Source: Adiantum capillus-veneris
Lineage: Eukaryota > Streptophyta > Polypodiopsida > Polypodiales > Pteridaceae
Assembly: GCA_014529385.2 (NCBI GenBank)
Contig: CM043944.1
Coordinates: 58,950,268 to 59,014,267 of the forward strand
Length of the DNA stretch: 64,000 nucleotides
Direction of reading: 5' to 3'
The notes beneath the pieces were generated by a model. That model searched no databases and was not told the DNA's origin. It worked only from the letters and a program-made list of their open reading frames with translations. How positions within the stretch are numbered: the stretch's first letter is position 1; each line of letters begins with the position of its first letter. The position numbers were made by a program, and so were the translations under genes. Shown here one piece after another: positions 54,798 through 64,000 of the stretch.

Positions 54798-56716
54798 AGG
54801 GAACCTATTTCTAAATGGTTGAATTTCCAATTTACAATGCCCGTCACCCAAGTGCTGCCCACATATGGATGAAGCAAACATCAAGGGGCAAGCAACCACA
54901 CTAAGCCAGAAAGGTTAGAATAGGGAAAGCTAGTGTACGATGCATTTCTTTATATGATAGAAACGCCAAGAAGAATCAACTAGCTCAACATATTTGAAGA
55001 CTAGCAATGTGATGTGATGCATTGATAAACTGGATTTTTCTTGCAAACTGGAGCATTTAGTCCCATTTTGAGGAAAGGGAATTTCACTTTGCAAGTCAAG
55101 GGAATTCGCATTGATGCTACGATGTTATGATACCTTAGGCTCCAACCATTGAAAGTAAACTGTTATCTTCCATTTCTGAACATACTCATTGTGAGATGGA
55201 CAAGCCTAATGTTCAACATGAAATTTCCAATAAATGCTATGCTTCCATCAAAAATATCCTAGAGGTTTGCCTAATTTCAGGATGGACAACTTGGTACTGG
55301 ATTCCTCGTCTAGCTAGGAAATCAGCATGGGTGAAAAGTAGCAAAGAAACAGATTTATCAGCCAAAGTACCCTTCACAACGGGGGAGGCCAAGCCAAGTC
55401 TTCGTGATGAAAGCACTAGTCCAAGGTAAATAAGTGACGGTGATGAACCTTGATGGGCTGAAGGCCAGTCAAAACAGGAAAACAACTCAACAGGGTCTAC
55501 AAGTTGAAATTCAAGGTAAGTTACTCCACAAAGAGGCATGAAAATAGAGGCCAACATAGGTTGAGACCATCTCAAAAAATGCGACAACTATCTACAAACA
55601 AGGGAGATTGTGTAAGTGCTACTTCTATGACCTCTCACACAAGGCACAATGATAAAAACCAAGGCAATTGTGGCTACCAAAGGACCAAAGTTCACAAGGT
55701 AGAGTGTCTTAGTCCTAAAAGAAAAATACTTAGCTTCAAAGGACATGTGCAGTGCTGTGTAATCCCCAAGGTCCTTCGGTCTCAAGGCTACTTCAGATAA
55801 GTTCTACAAATCTATAATGACGCTAAAGAAAATATGGATGACAATTATAGAAAACCAATTCGGTCACACCAACAAGAGGAGGATTGCCGAAACTTTACCA
55901 TATCCATGGTAGCAAAGCGAGAACCACAAATGAATAAAATGTTAATCGGTGGGATATAGCTGACTTAGACTACGAGAGGTTGTCAATCTTTTGGAAAACT
56001 CAATCATAAATCACTACTTTCAAGTGCCAATCTCTAGTGAGTGTTAGTCGTCAATACCAACCGCAAGCACATGTGCGCGTTTCATCAATATAAGTGCTTC
56101 AAATGGATCGAAACTTGCTAGGATGGTTTCAACTCTCAAAATCATGCTTGCTTTTAGGCCTATTTTTAGTAGGTTTATTTTGACATCTAATACACTCAAT
56201 AGCTTCCTCTAGGAAGCTCTATCCTCTCCTATGCTCGGAATTTCAAATAGATGCATAAATCAAGAAAAACGAGCAAAAACAAGAAGATGACCATGTCAAA
56301 AACGCATTAGCTTTGTGAGAGACTTACATTGAATTGAAGAGCTTTTACATGGGATTACAATGCTAGCCACGGATTCCCAACTGCACTTCACATGAAGAAC
56401 AAGAGGGTAGATAGAGTAAATCTTTATACTTTGTCAATAATGGTCAAAATTTGGTCCTCTGGTCAATACGACTTACAAAACTGAGAAACTAAGTCCCTAA
56501 GTAGTTCAATTACAAGCTGGGAAGCCATTAAAGACAATCTACTCAATAAAAACTCACATATACAATCGTAAAAATAGAATTATAATTGTGAATTCCGCTT
56601 TGGTTGCATGTGGTCTCGCTTTGAGTGGTATGATTTTGTTAAAGTTATGGCATCTCAAGTGAACGGCCCAATGTGATCCCATAATTTATTTTGGCTTTAG
56701 GTATTTATTTTAGTTA
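54798..56716 (+). other. Intergenic sequence without supported gene
   Basis: No recognisable domain was found in any frame. Short open frames at 55196-55429 and 55504-55800 have no family resemblance. An LTR-like promoter region may begin towards 56600. Confidence 0.5.
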
Positions 56717-56719
56717 TTT

Positions 56720-56905
56720 GTCAAACTCTAAGTAAGGCAATTTGCTAAGGTGATTATATAAGCACACGTAACCTCCATTGTATAATCATCGATTCATCGC
56801 AAAGGTTGGTTGGTCAAACTCTAGGTAAGGTAAGGCAATTTGCTAAGGTGATTATATTAAACACATGTAACCCCCATTGTATAATCATCGATTCATTGCA
56901 AAGGT
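56720..56905 (+). repeat. Tandem duplication (period 93 bp) of a TATA-bearing segment
   Basis: Copies at 56720-56807 and 56813-56905 share GTCAAACTCTA, GGCAATTTGCTAAGGTGATT and TTGTATAATCATCGATTC. The first holds TATATAAG at 56755-56762, and the second reads TATATTAA at the same place. This resembles an LTR core promoter duplicated in place. The element is otherwise not identified. Confidence 0.75.
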
Positions 56906-56906
56906 T

Positions 56907-56925
56907 ACACACACACACACACACA

Positions 56926-56970
<45 letters not shown>
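56907..56970. repeat. Compound (AC)n(TC)n microsatellite
   Basis: About 11 AC units (56907-56928) pass straight into about 21 TC units (56929-56970). Confidence 0.95.
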
Positions 56971-56973
<3 letters not shown>

Positions 56974-57947
56974 TGTATTCTCCTTGTTGCTCTAAGATTT
57001 TGCATCGTCGACTTTGATAGGGTATCACAGAGTCCTCGACTCGGTGATGGCAAGGAGGCAGGAGATTGCCACAGAGAAAACAAAAGAAGCTGCCAAAGAG
57101 GACCTGCGAGGCGGCGGTGTGTTTCCTCTTTGGGACTAACAGCCTCAAGCCCTAGCGTTTTTAGTTGCATTTTGAAACCCTCTTGGCTGGAGCTCAAACA
57201 AGAGTGATGAGGCAGCGTTTTTAGGCACGTTTTGAAAAGCAGGCGGAGACAGTAGGGGGCAATTCTGTGTCGACAACGTTCTAAAATGCATCTCGCTATT
57301 GAAGCACCGCTAGCAAGAGAAGGGGAGTGATTCGCTAGCGTCTTGAAATACTACACGTCAGCGAGCTATGTTTTGCAGCGTTTGTAGAGACGGTTGGGAA
57401 GACTTAGTAGTGTTTTTGCTTGCATCTTGAAGATAGGGTAGATTCCACATTGGAAATTGATAGAGAACCACAATCCGTCAAGCTCATGGAGCCAAGTGTA
57501 TACATGTGGACCTTTCTCCTTCTACGGCGACCAATTTTAACCAACACAACTATGGAAAGATCGCCAATTTTATTTGGCTTGGGATTTTGAAGCCAACAGC
57601 AAATGCACGAGCTCACTACAGAAGAGAGGCAAAGGCAAAATTGACAAGGATGGCATAACCAGTGCTAAGTTAACTGCCTCGATACCCACGACGTCCAAGC
57701 GTCGTCGTTATAAATGTGAAAATATACTTTGTTTGGCTTGGGAATGCAAATACTTTATTTAAAGCAGGAACTCACAAGAGGAAAAAGGCAAAGGAAAGCT
57801 GGACAGAGATAACGCTGATAAAGATTTGACAGAGGATATCAGTATGGCACACGTGGTGGTGACCATAGTTGCCACGACACCAGATTTCTAGCCAAGAGAC
57901 AATTGTTGCCACTAGCTTTAGCTAGGGAGACACTTGTGAGTGGAAGA
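56971..57947 (+). other. Intergenic sequence with iterated AGCGTTTTT-like phrases
   Basis: No supported gene was found. Between about 57150 and 57430 phrases like AGCGTTTTTAG followed by TTTTGAAA recur about every 40-70 bp in degraded form. The origin is unknown. Confidence 0.4.
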
Positions 57948-58055
57948 TGTTGGGATAAAGGCGGTGTGCCTCTTACCTCGGTCGAACACGCCAGAAATGT
58001 CCAATCGTCCATTACGTGTATACACCTTATTCTTTACTAGTTAGAAGGATAAGGG

Positions 58056-58106
<51 letters not shown>

Positions 58107-58190
58107 TGTATTGAGATGCTCCATCCACATCCTGTGTTCTTTATCTCCCCTTCTCACTCTCTGCACGCGCACCGCATTCGCACACTCACA
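57948..58190 (+). repeat. Putative LTR remnant ending at a PBS-like site
   Basis: It begins TGTTGGGATAAAG and ends CACACTCACA, immediately followed by ATTGGTATTAGAGC, a one-base variant of the iMet primer site. TG...CA ends plus a primer-like site suggest the 5' LTR of an old element. No partner LTR lies in the window, and it includes a long CA run. Confidence 0.4.
58062..58105. repeat. (AC)n microsatellite
   Basis: About 22 uninterrupted AC units inside the putative LTR remnant. Confidence 0.95.
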
Positions 58191-58192
58191 AT

Positions 58193-58204
58193 TGGTATTA
58201 GAGC
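58193..58204 (+). other. Degenerate primer-binding site
   Basis: TGGTATTAGAGC differs from the usual TGGTATCAGAGC by one base and lies two bases after the CACA end of the putative LTR remnant. Confidence 0.4.
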
Positions 58205-58784
58205 GCATGGTGATCGTAAAGAGTAGCGGTGTCGAGAGCTTTGAAGCAGTAGCTTGTTTGTTCTCCACGGTGGAGAGATCAAAAAATCTCGGAAGCTTCA
58301 TGAAAATGCAATGGGAGCGTGTGAGCTCAGCTGAGAGTGATGTATGGTCTTGTGGAAGCTCAGAAAGGAGTACGGAAGGTGCTGCCCTAAAATCCTGTGC
58401 GCAGCAGCACTGTTTACAGATTCGTTTTTCTCCTCATAAAAGACAGATCGGAGAATTATGCCGTTGATCCCACTCCGTTTCGATGTGGTCTACAACTTTG
58501 CAGAATTTTTTTATAAAAAATTTATCACCGTTTTGTTGATATTTAGCTCAGACTGAGTGTATGCAAAAATTTCATGTTTTCTGTTTTTGCATAGTATCCG
58601 AGTTTGATGCTGCTCGAATTTGGGTGCATAATATTTGAGTTGAACATGCAAATTTAGCTTATGAAGAGCTTGTGGTTTGAGGGTTTTTGGTAGATTTGGG
58701 TAACAAAGCACGGAGATGTTTACACACCATCGGAGTGGTCTCTTGAGAGACATAATTTTCAAGTACACAGATGGAGCTTGTTTC
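58205..58784 (+). other. Sequence between LTR remnant and copia element
   Basis: An open frame continues to 58467 and may be an element leader or gag start (VKSSGVESFEAVACLFSTVER), but I cannot assign it. The rest is AT-rich with no gene. Confidence 0.35.
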
Positions 58785-59440
58785 TTTTAAGTATGGAGCC
58801 TGATTTACCCCTTTTGTATTAGAAACACACATTTATAAGGCCCCCATTAAAAGGAGAATCCATCGTGAATTTCCAAAAACCAAAATTTTCACGGCCTTCA
58901 CTGAAATATTATGGCCTGCAGGGATGGCGGTCAGAAAGTGGTCAGAAAACGTCCGATTGGCCGGTGATCGGTGGCCGGTGGTTGAATTCAATGGCCGGTG
59001 GCCGATTTGAAAGGCGGACTTGTCTTCTCAAGGGCGGCCACACATGGACGGATTAGAGAGTCCGTTTGGACTTGTCTACACAAGGGCGACTACACACGGC
59101 TACCTCTCATGGAAGAGGGCAACCATTTTGGCCTATAAAAGGAGGCCATTTCTACACACATTTTGGAGTGTGAAGTTGATGCAAAAAGGTGGGTGTGAGG
59201 TGGTGAGAGTGAAGCAAGGAGGGAGATCTATTAAGAGTATAATCCCTTTGTAACCTACTTCTACTAAAGCCATTGAGTGGTTGCTTTCCCATGGATGTAT
59301 CCCACACTGGGTGAACCACATATCATGTGCTCTCTCTCTCTCTCTCTCTACTCTATAATCTCTCGTGTGGGATAATTTGTGTCTCTCTCTATTAACTAAA
59401 CTACTTGTTCATTTACTTAGCCACATCCTATTTCCTAACA
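58785..59440 (+). repeat. 5' LTR of copia element (656 bp)
   Basis: It aligns with 63422 onward from TTTTAAGTATGGA (TGTTAAGTATGGA in the 3' copy) and ends CCTAACA just before the primer site. It contains GGCCGGTGG repeats (about 58958-59010), a TATA box and a CT run near 59330-59349. Confidence 0.85.
59134..59140 (+). promoter_or_regulatory. TATA box in 5' LTR
   Basis: TATAAAA sits within GGCCTATAAAAGGAGGCC. The same block is kept at 63782-63799 in the 3' LTR although the surroundings have diverged. This is the probable Pol II promoter of the element. Confidence 0.75.
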
Positions 59441-59442
59441 AT

Positions 59443-59453
59443 TGGTATCAGAG
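59443..59453 (+). other. Primer-binding site, tRNA-iMet type
   Basis: TGGTATCAGAG lies two bases after the 5' LTR. The match to the usual primer is lost after that point (AAAG follows). Confidence 0.85.
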
Positions 59454-59504
59454 AAAGTTTTTCTCGTAGCTAAATTATCTCAAGGAAATAATTACTTGAA
59501 TTGA

Positions 59505-60330
59505 ATGGGAGTAATGGAGGAGTAAGGGAAGCTCAAGATTGAGAAGTTCAACAGCAAAAACTACCAACATTTGAAGATGTAGATTGAATCTATCTCTACC
59601 AAAAAGACCTTTATTTGTCACTATGTAGTCTTGTAAAGAAGCCTGCAACAATGGCAGACAAAGCATGGATTTTCCTTGACCGAAAGACATTAGGAACAAT
59701 CCAACTAAGCTTGACGTCAACGGTGGCCTTCAACGTTTCAGAGATGAAGACCATGGAGGACTTGATGAAGTCACTTGATAGCCTCTACGAGAAACCACTG
59801 ACATCCAATAAGGTAATTCTCATGAAGCGCTTGTTCAATCTAAAGATGTCAGAGAATGAATCAATTCCAGAACACCTAAATGAATTTAACACCAACATAA
59901 GTCAATTTTGATCGACAAAAATCAATTTTGATGATGAAGTGTGAGCTCTCCTAATACTATCGTCTCTACCGGATAGTTGGGACAGCCTTGTGATGGCTGT
60001 AAGTAATTCTATCTCTAGCATAAATACTCTTAAGTTTGACAATGTTGTGGGTGTTCTCCTAAGCGAGAAAATGTGAAGGAGAAGCACAGGAGAATCACCA
60101 AGTGCTGCACTGTCAGTGGAAAAAAGAGGAAGGCCTAAGGAGAGGTTAAAAAACCAAAAGGATCGTGATCGCTCATGGCGGAGCAAGTCACACACACAGT
60201 CAGTTCTTGAATGTTGGAACTGCGGAAAGAAGGGCTACGTCAAGAAGGATTGCTGGTCCAAGAAGTAGAAGGAGTCGGAATCTCAAGACAACAAGCCAAC
60301 ATCGGAGGCCAATGTGGCAGGTAAAGTAGA
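59505..60330 (+). pseudogene. Copia gag with damaged zinc knuckle
   Basis: The ATG at 59505 is followed by a stop six codons later, then KLKIEKFNSKNYQHLKM, the start of a copia Gag. The best open part is 59615-59911 (TMEDLMKSLDSLYEKPL, KRLFNLKMSENESIPEHLNEF). After more stops, the zinc knuckle at 60212-60253 reads CWNCGKKGYVKKDC, in which the His of CX2CX4HX4C is Tyr. Gag would form the particle. With these stops and the lost zinc ligand this copy is non-functional. Confidence 0.8.
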
Positions 60331-60540
60331 GCAAGATGCTCTAATTCTCTCATTAGACAATATGTCTAATTCTTGGATAGTAGATTTCGGGGCTTCATTC
60401 CATGCGACACTACACAAACAACATTTCCAAGATTACACCAAAGGTAATTTTGGGTATGTATACTTGGGAGATGATGAAGTTTGTGAAATTGTCGATGGCA
60501 AAGGTACAATTTGTGTGAAAATTGCTAACAGAAATGAATG
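60331..60540 (+). pseudogene. Copia protease start, DSG changed to DFG
   Basis: SWIVDFGASFHAT at about 60371-60409 corresponds to the copia protease motif, in which D-S-G is the catalytic triplet. Here Ser is Phe. The frame then runs GYVYLGDDEVCEIVDGKGTI and stops at 60541. Downstream pieces up to 60600 continue the protease domain in the same direction. It would process Gag-Pol, but is inactive as read. Confidence 0.75.
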
Positions 60541-60754
60541 AAAGTTTAAATATGTTAGGCATGGTCCTTCTCTTTGCAATAATTTGATCTCTACATGACA
60601 ATTGGACGATGAAGGTCATAACATTGCATCCGGAAACAAACAGTGAAAGATCGCAAAGGGATGTTTGGTGGCTTTGCTAAAGGAGAAAAGGTTGGTACAC
60701 TTGTGTATTGTTAGCTCGCAATCTTTAGATTGTGCAACAACTACAGAAGTCAAC

Positions 60755-61510
60755 AATGCGGTGTGGCACTATCGGCTTGGGCATGTGAGTGCCTAAGGAA
60801 TGCAAATCCTTCAAACAAAGAAGCTTCTACCAGGCTTGAAAGAAGTGAACTTAGAGCTCTGTGAAGATTGTGCTTATGGTAAACAAAAGATGGTAAAATT
60901 TCAAAACTCAAAAAATAAAAGAAAAAATAAAAACGTGAGTTGGTTCATTCTGATGTTTGGGGTCCTGGAAGTACACCATCACTTCGTGGCTCATTGTACT
61001 ATGTAACGTTCATAGATGACGAGACTAGGAAAACATGGGTTATGTAATGAAGAATAAATCCAATGTGTTTTTTATATTTCAAAGGTGGAAAGCCTTTGTG
61101 GAGAATGAAACATGTACCAAAGTTAAATGCCTCAGATTCGACAATAGAGGTGAATATTGCAGCCAAGCTTTTGAAAGCTTTGGTGCTAGCAATGAAAATC
61201 GGAGGCAAAAGACAACCCCAAGGACACCTCAACAAAATGGGATTTCAAAAAGGATGAACATGACAATCATGGAACGACCACGTAGCATGCGGCTACATGC
61301 AAGCCTACCGCTTGATGGGCAAAAGCAGTAAGTACGTCTGTGTACTTAATTAATCGATCACCCTCAACGGTATTGGATGGGGGAGTTCTAGAGGAGGCGT
61401 GGATAGGTAAACCGGTGAACTATTCATTTCTCAAAGTGTTTGAGTGCGACGCTTTCATACACATAGATAGAAACCTAAGGTCAAAGCTAGAAGTTCAAAA
61501 AGTGTTTCTT
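60755..61510 (+). pseudogene. Copia integrase, catalytic Glu replaced by Lys
   Basis: The N-terminal zinc-binding part reads WHYRLGHVSA, then CEDCAYGKQKMVKF (60757-60905), with an in-frame stop. In the core the first Asp (HSDVWG, 60952-60954) and second Asp (FDNRGEY, about 61138-61160) remain. PQQNGISKRMN has Lys (AAA, 61248-61250) where Glu is required. NRSPSTVLDGG at about 61355 marks the end of the core. Frame changes are frequent. Integrase before RT identifies the copia superfamily. Confidence 0.8.
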
Positions 61511-61839
61511 CATCGTCTATGGAGAAGGTGACATTGGGTATTGCCTATGGAATTCTAAAGATGATAATATATTTAGTAGGGATGAAATTTTTAACGAACA
61601 AAATATGTCCAAATATTACTTGGAAAGAAAACAAACAAAAGAAACAGGTGATGAGTATATTGAGCTTGAGGACGGTGAAGACTCAAGGAGCGCAAACGGT
61701 GACAACGTACACCAACGTCAACCAAAAGAGGAGCCTATTCCCGAAGATCTACAAGAGCAAGTAGAACTCTAGAAAGGTTTATTCCTTCCTTCAACCATCT
61801 CTTGATTTGAGATTCTAGAGATCCGGAATCATACGAGGA
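61511..61839 (+). pseudogene. Integrase-RT linker of copia element
   Basis: This acidic, poorly conserved linker with several stops has no catalytic motif. It lies where copia elements carry a variable spacer. Confidence 0.5.
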
Positions 61840-62844
61840 AGCTATGCAACACGAATCCAAAGAAGAATGGATAAAGAGCATGAAAGTGGAGATGGACTTA
61901 TTACATTGTAACCAAACATGGGAGTTGGTTGAGTTGACTAAAGGTAAGTGGACACTTCAGAACAAATGGGTGTACAAGCTAAGGAAAGAAGAAGATGGGA
62001 AGAAAAGGTACAAGTCTAAGCTTGTGGTAAAAGGGTTTTCTCAAAAGAAAGGTATTGACTTCAATGAAATATTTTCTCCTGTTGTAAAAATTAACTCAAT
62101 TAGGCTTGTCTTAAGCTTTTTGGCTTCTCATGATTTGAACCTTGAGAAAATGGATGTGAATACGGCATTTCCTCACGGTGACTTAGAGGAGAAAATTTAC
62201 ATGCATCATACAAAGGGGTATGAAGTAAAAGGTAAGGATAAAATGGTTTACAGATCAAAGAAAAGCTTGCATGGTTAAAAGCAAGCATCAAGACAGTGGT
62301 ACTTGAAGTTCAATCGATGGATGTTGGATCATGGATTCACAAGATGCAACTCAGATCACTGCATCTATACAAATAATTTGGGAGATGGGAAGTTCATCAT
62401 CCTAATGTTGTATGTTGATTGCAAGTGCTAACATGCAGGACATCAGACCTAAAAGAGAAGTTATCTAAATATTTTTCAATAAAAGATTTAGGTGCTGCAA
62501 AGAGGATTCTTGGTATAAAGATATCAAGGGACAGGACGAAGAAGACAATAAATCTATCTCAAGAGGATTACATCAAGAAGGTACTAGAAAGGTTTGCAAT
62601 GCAAAATGCAAAAATGGTTTTTACACCTTTGGTTGGTCACTTTAAACTAACCAAGGATATGTGTCCAAAGACACAAGAGGAGATAGCCTATATGTCTAAA
62701 GTTCCATATGCTGCAGTGGTAGGTTCTCTTATGTATGCTATGGTCTGGACAAGGCCAGACATTGCACATGCAGTGGGAGTTGTAAGAAGGTTCATGGACA
62801 ACCTAGGTAAAGAGCATTGGCAAGATGTGAAGTGGGATACTTAG
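61840..62844 (+). pseudogene. Copia reverse transcriptase, second active-site Asp lost
   Basis: The open part 61844-62278 reads EEWIKSMKVEMDLL, NKWVYKLRKEEDG, then FSPVVKINSIRLVLSF and MDVNTAFPHGDLEEKIYM. After a stop at 62279 the palm motif at 62411-62422 reads Y-V-D-C instead of Y-V-D-D. The connection domain 62419-62844 contains KDLGAAKRILGIKI and GSLMYAMVWTRPDIAHAVG. RT needs both Asp residues to bind metal, so the enzyme is dead. Confidence 0.85.
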
Positions 62845-62872
62845 GTAGCTGAAAGGGACAACAACAAATGCT

Positions 62873-63343
62873 TTGCATTTTGGAGGAACTGATATTTTTC
62901 TTCAAGGGTATGCTGATGCATATATGAAAGGTGACAAAGATACTCAAAGGATCACTATTGGATATGTCTTCACGGCTGGAGACACAACAGCAAGCTGGGC
63001 TTCAAAGCTGCAGAAAGTGGTCTCACTTTCTACCACGGAAGCAGAGTATGTGGCAATGATAGAGGCAAGCAAAGAAATTATGTGGCTACAGAGATTCTTA
63101 GAAGAGCTTGGATTCAAACAAGACAATTGTGTCATGTATAGTGATAGCCAAAGTGCTATCCATCTTGCAAAGAACTCAGCCTTTCATTCAAGGAAGAACC
63201 AAATTGAGGTGAGATATCACTTCATACGCACAATTTTGGAAGAGGGACGGCTAAAGCTAGGAAAGGTGCATACAAGTGAAAATCCAGCAGACATGTTTAC
63301 AAAGGTGGTCAACAAGGAGAAGTTGAGCTTTTGCTCATCTTAA
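62873..63343 (+). pseudogene. Copia RNase H, reading frame intact
   Basis: This is an open frame of about 156 codons: GYADAYMKGDKDTQRITIGYVF, SWASKLQKVVSLSTTEAEYVA, VMYSDSQSAIHLAKN and NPADMFTKVV. The catalytic Asp (YADAY), Glu (TEAEY) and Asp (YSDSQ) are all present. It is the only domain of this element without a visible lesion. It is separated from RT by a stop near 62843 and has no start of its own, so it is treated as part of a dead polyprotein. Confidence 0.85.
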
Positions 63344-63410
63344 ATCGACATTCAAGGATAATAAGCTAGGATGGAAAGCAGTCACATGTTTGGTTTGGGG
63401 ATCAATTTCC

Positions 63411-63421
63411 AAGTGGGAGAT
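63411..63421 (+). other. Polypurine tract of copia element
   Basis: AAGTGGGAGAT lies directly before TGTTAAGTATGG, matching the usual copia plus-strand primer. Confidence 0.85.
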
Positions 63422-64000
63422 TGTTAAGTATGGATCCTGGTTCACCCCTTGTAATTTTTGTATTAAAAAAACACATTTATAAGGCCCCGGTTATGAGGAG
63501 AAGCCATCGTGCATGAAGAAAAATTCACTCGTTGAAAACCAAAATTTTCACAGCCAGTCTCAAGCAAAGACGGCGGCCATAAAGTGGTCGAAAAACGGCC
63601 AGTTGTTTGGCCAGTTGCCGGTGGCCGATGGTCAGAATTCAATGGCTGGTGGCCAATTTCAAAGGCGGACTTGTCTTCTCATGGGAGGCCATACATGGGC
63701 GGGTTGGAGAGTTCGTTTGGACTTGTCTACACAAGGGCGGCTACACATGGCTGTCTCTCATGAGAGAGGGCAGCCCTTGTGGCCTATAAAAGGAGGCCAT
63801 TTCTACACACATTTTGGAGTGTGAACTGGATGCAACAAGGTGGGTGTGAGGTGGTGAGAGTGAAGCAAGGCGGGAGCTGTATTAAGGGTATAATCCCTTT
63901 GTAACCTACTTCTTGTTTGAAGTAATAACACCATTGAGTGGCTGCTTTCTCGTGGATGTAGCCCACATTGGGTGAACCACGTATATCATGCTCTCTCTCT
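63422..64000 (+). repeat. 3' LTR of copia element, cut by window end
   Basis: It starts TGTTAAGTATGGATCC and is homologous to 58785-59440. By comparison about 75 further bases should lie beyond the window. It shows numerous substitutions and small indels against the 5' copy. Confidence 0.9.
63785..63791 (+). promoter_or_regulatory. TATA box in 3' LTR
   Basis: TATAAAA in the same GGCCTATAAAAGGAGGCC block as the 5' LTR. Confidence 0.75.

Larger units (their letters stand above)
58785..64000 (+). mobile_element. Ty1/copia element, Tork-like, right end beyond window
   Basis: The 5' LTR (58785-59440), iMet primer site, gag, protease, integrase, RT, RNase H, purine tract and the start of the 3' LTR (63422 onward) follow in the copia order, with integrase before RT. 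The LTRs show many differences by eye, so the insertion is old. Each catalytic unit except RNase H has at least one visible lesion. The Tork assignment rests on remembered wording such as STTEAEYVA, NRSPSTVLDGG and NPADMFTKVV. The target duplication cannot be tested because the right end is missing. Confidence 0.9.

Noticed and set aside
58865-59253. Open frames inside the copia 5' LTR
   Set aside because: They lie in LTR sequence around the promoter and have no family resemblance.
38973-59453. Initiator tRNA gene fragments at TGGTATCAGAG sites
   Set aside because: Only about 11-12 bases match and they sit directly after LTRs, so they are primer-binding sites, not tRNA genes.

Overview
The window looks like nuclear DNA of a large, repeat-rich land-plant genome, most likely a fern. 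The reasons are the nested plant LTR retrotransposons (Tat/Ogre-like Ty3, chromovirus and Ty1/copia), tRNA-iMet type primer sites, many CA/CT microsatellites, and one intronless PLS-class pentatricopeptide repeat (PPR) reading frame with highly repetitive triplets. The species assignment is inference. I saw no bacterial-type operon, rRNA or tRNA gene, or CRISPR array.

Layout. (1) 1-33712 is one very large Tat/Ogre-like Ty3 element and its derivatives. The first unit carries gag zinc knuckle, protease, RT, RNase H and integrase, then a second retropepsin-like segment, a block of 283-bp subrepeats with palindromes, a long post-integrase coiled-coil ORF, a purine tract and an LTR. Two more units (15161-24266 and 24267-33712) follow head to tail. 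Each begins at the same point inside the integrase core directly after an LTR. Unit 3 resembles unit 2 in its 5' part and unit 1 in its 3' part. (2) 34280-35395 is a broken chromovirus-type pol fragment. (3) 37151-44950 is a complete insertion with 1.8-kb LTRs, TSD CGTAC, an iMet primer site and an open gag but a ruined pol. Its LTRs are almost identical, so it is young and was probably mobilised in trans. (4) 45056-45700 is a four-copy minisatellite of about 160 bp. (5) 47373-50531 is a short chromovirus derivative (TSD TGCTC) in which gag is fused to integrase plus chromodomain. (6) 52228-54738 is the only convincing host gene candidate: eight tandem P-L-S triplets that stop abruptly, with no E or DYW domain. 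(7) 56717-58204 holds LTR-like debris with TATA and PBS-like signals. (8) 58785 to the window end is a Ty1/copia (Tork-like) element, with all domains present but many of them inactivated.

How it works together: almost everything is decaying mobile DNA. The Tat array shows amplification by unequal recombination, the 37-45 kb insertion shows recent non-autonomous transposition, and the PPR frame shows the same kind of tandem amplification inside a gene. Most retrotransposon frames are broken by single-base shifts and by stops consistent with C-to-T decay, so they are given as pseudogenes. Frames were assigned by eye. In-frame ATG codons were preferred over other codons as starts.
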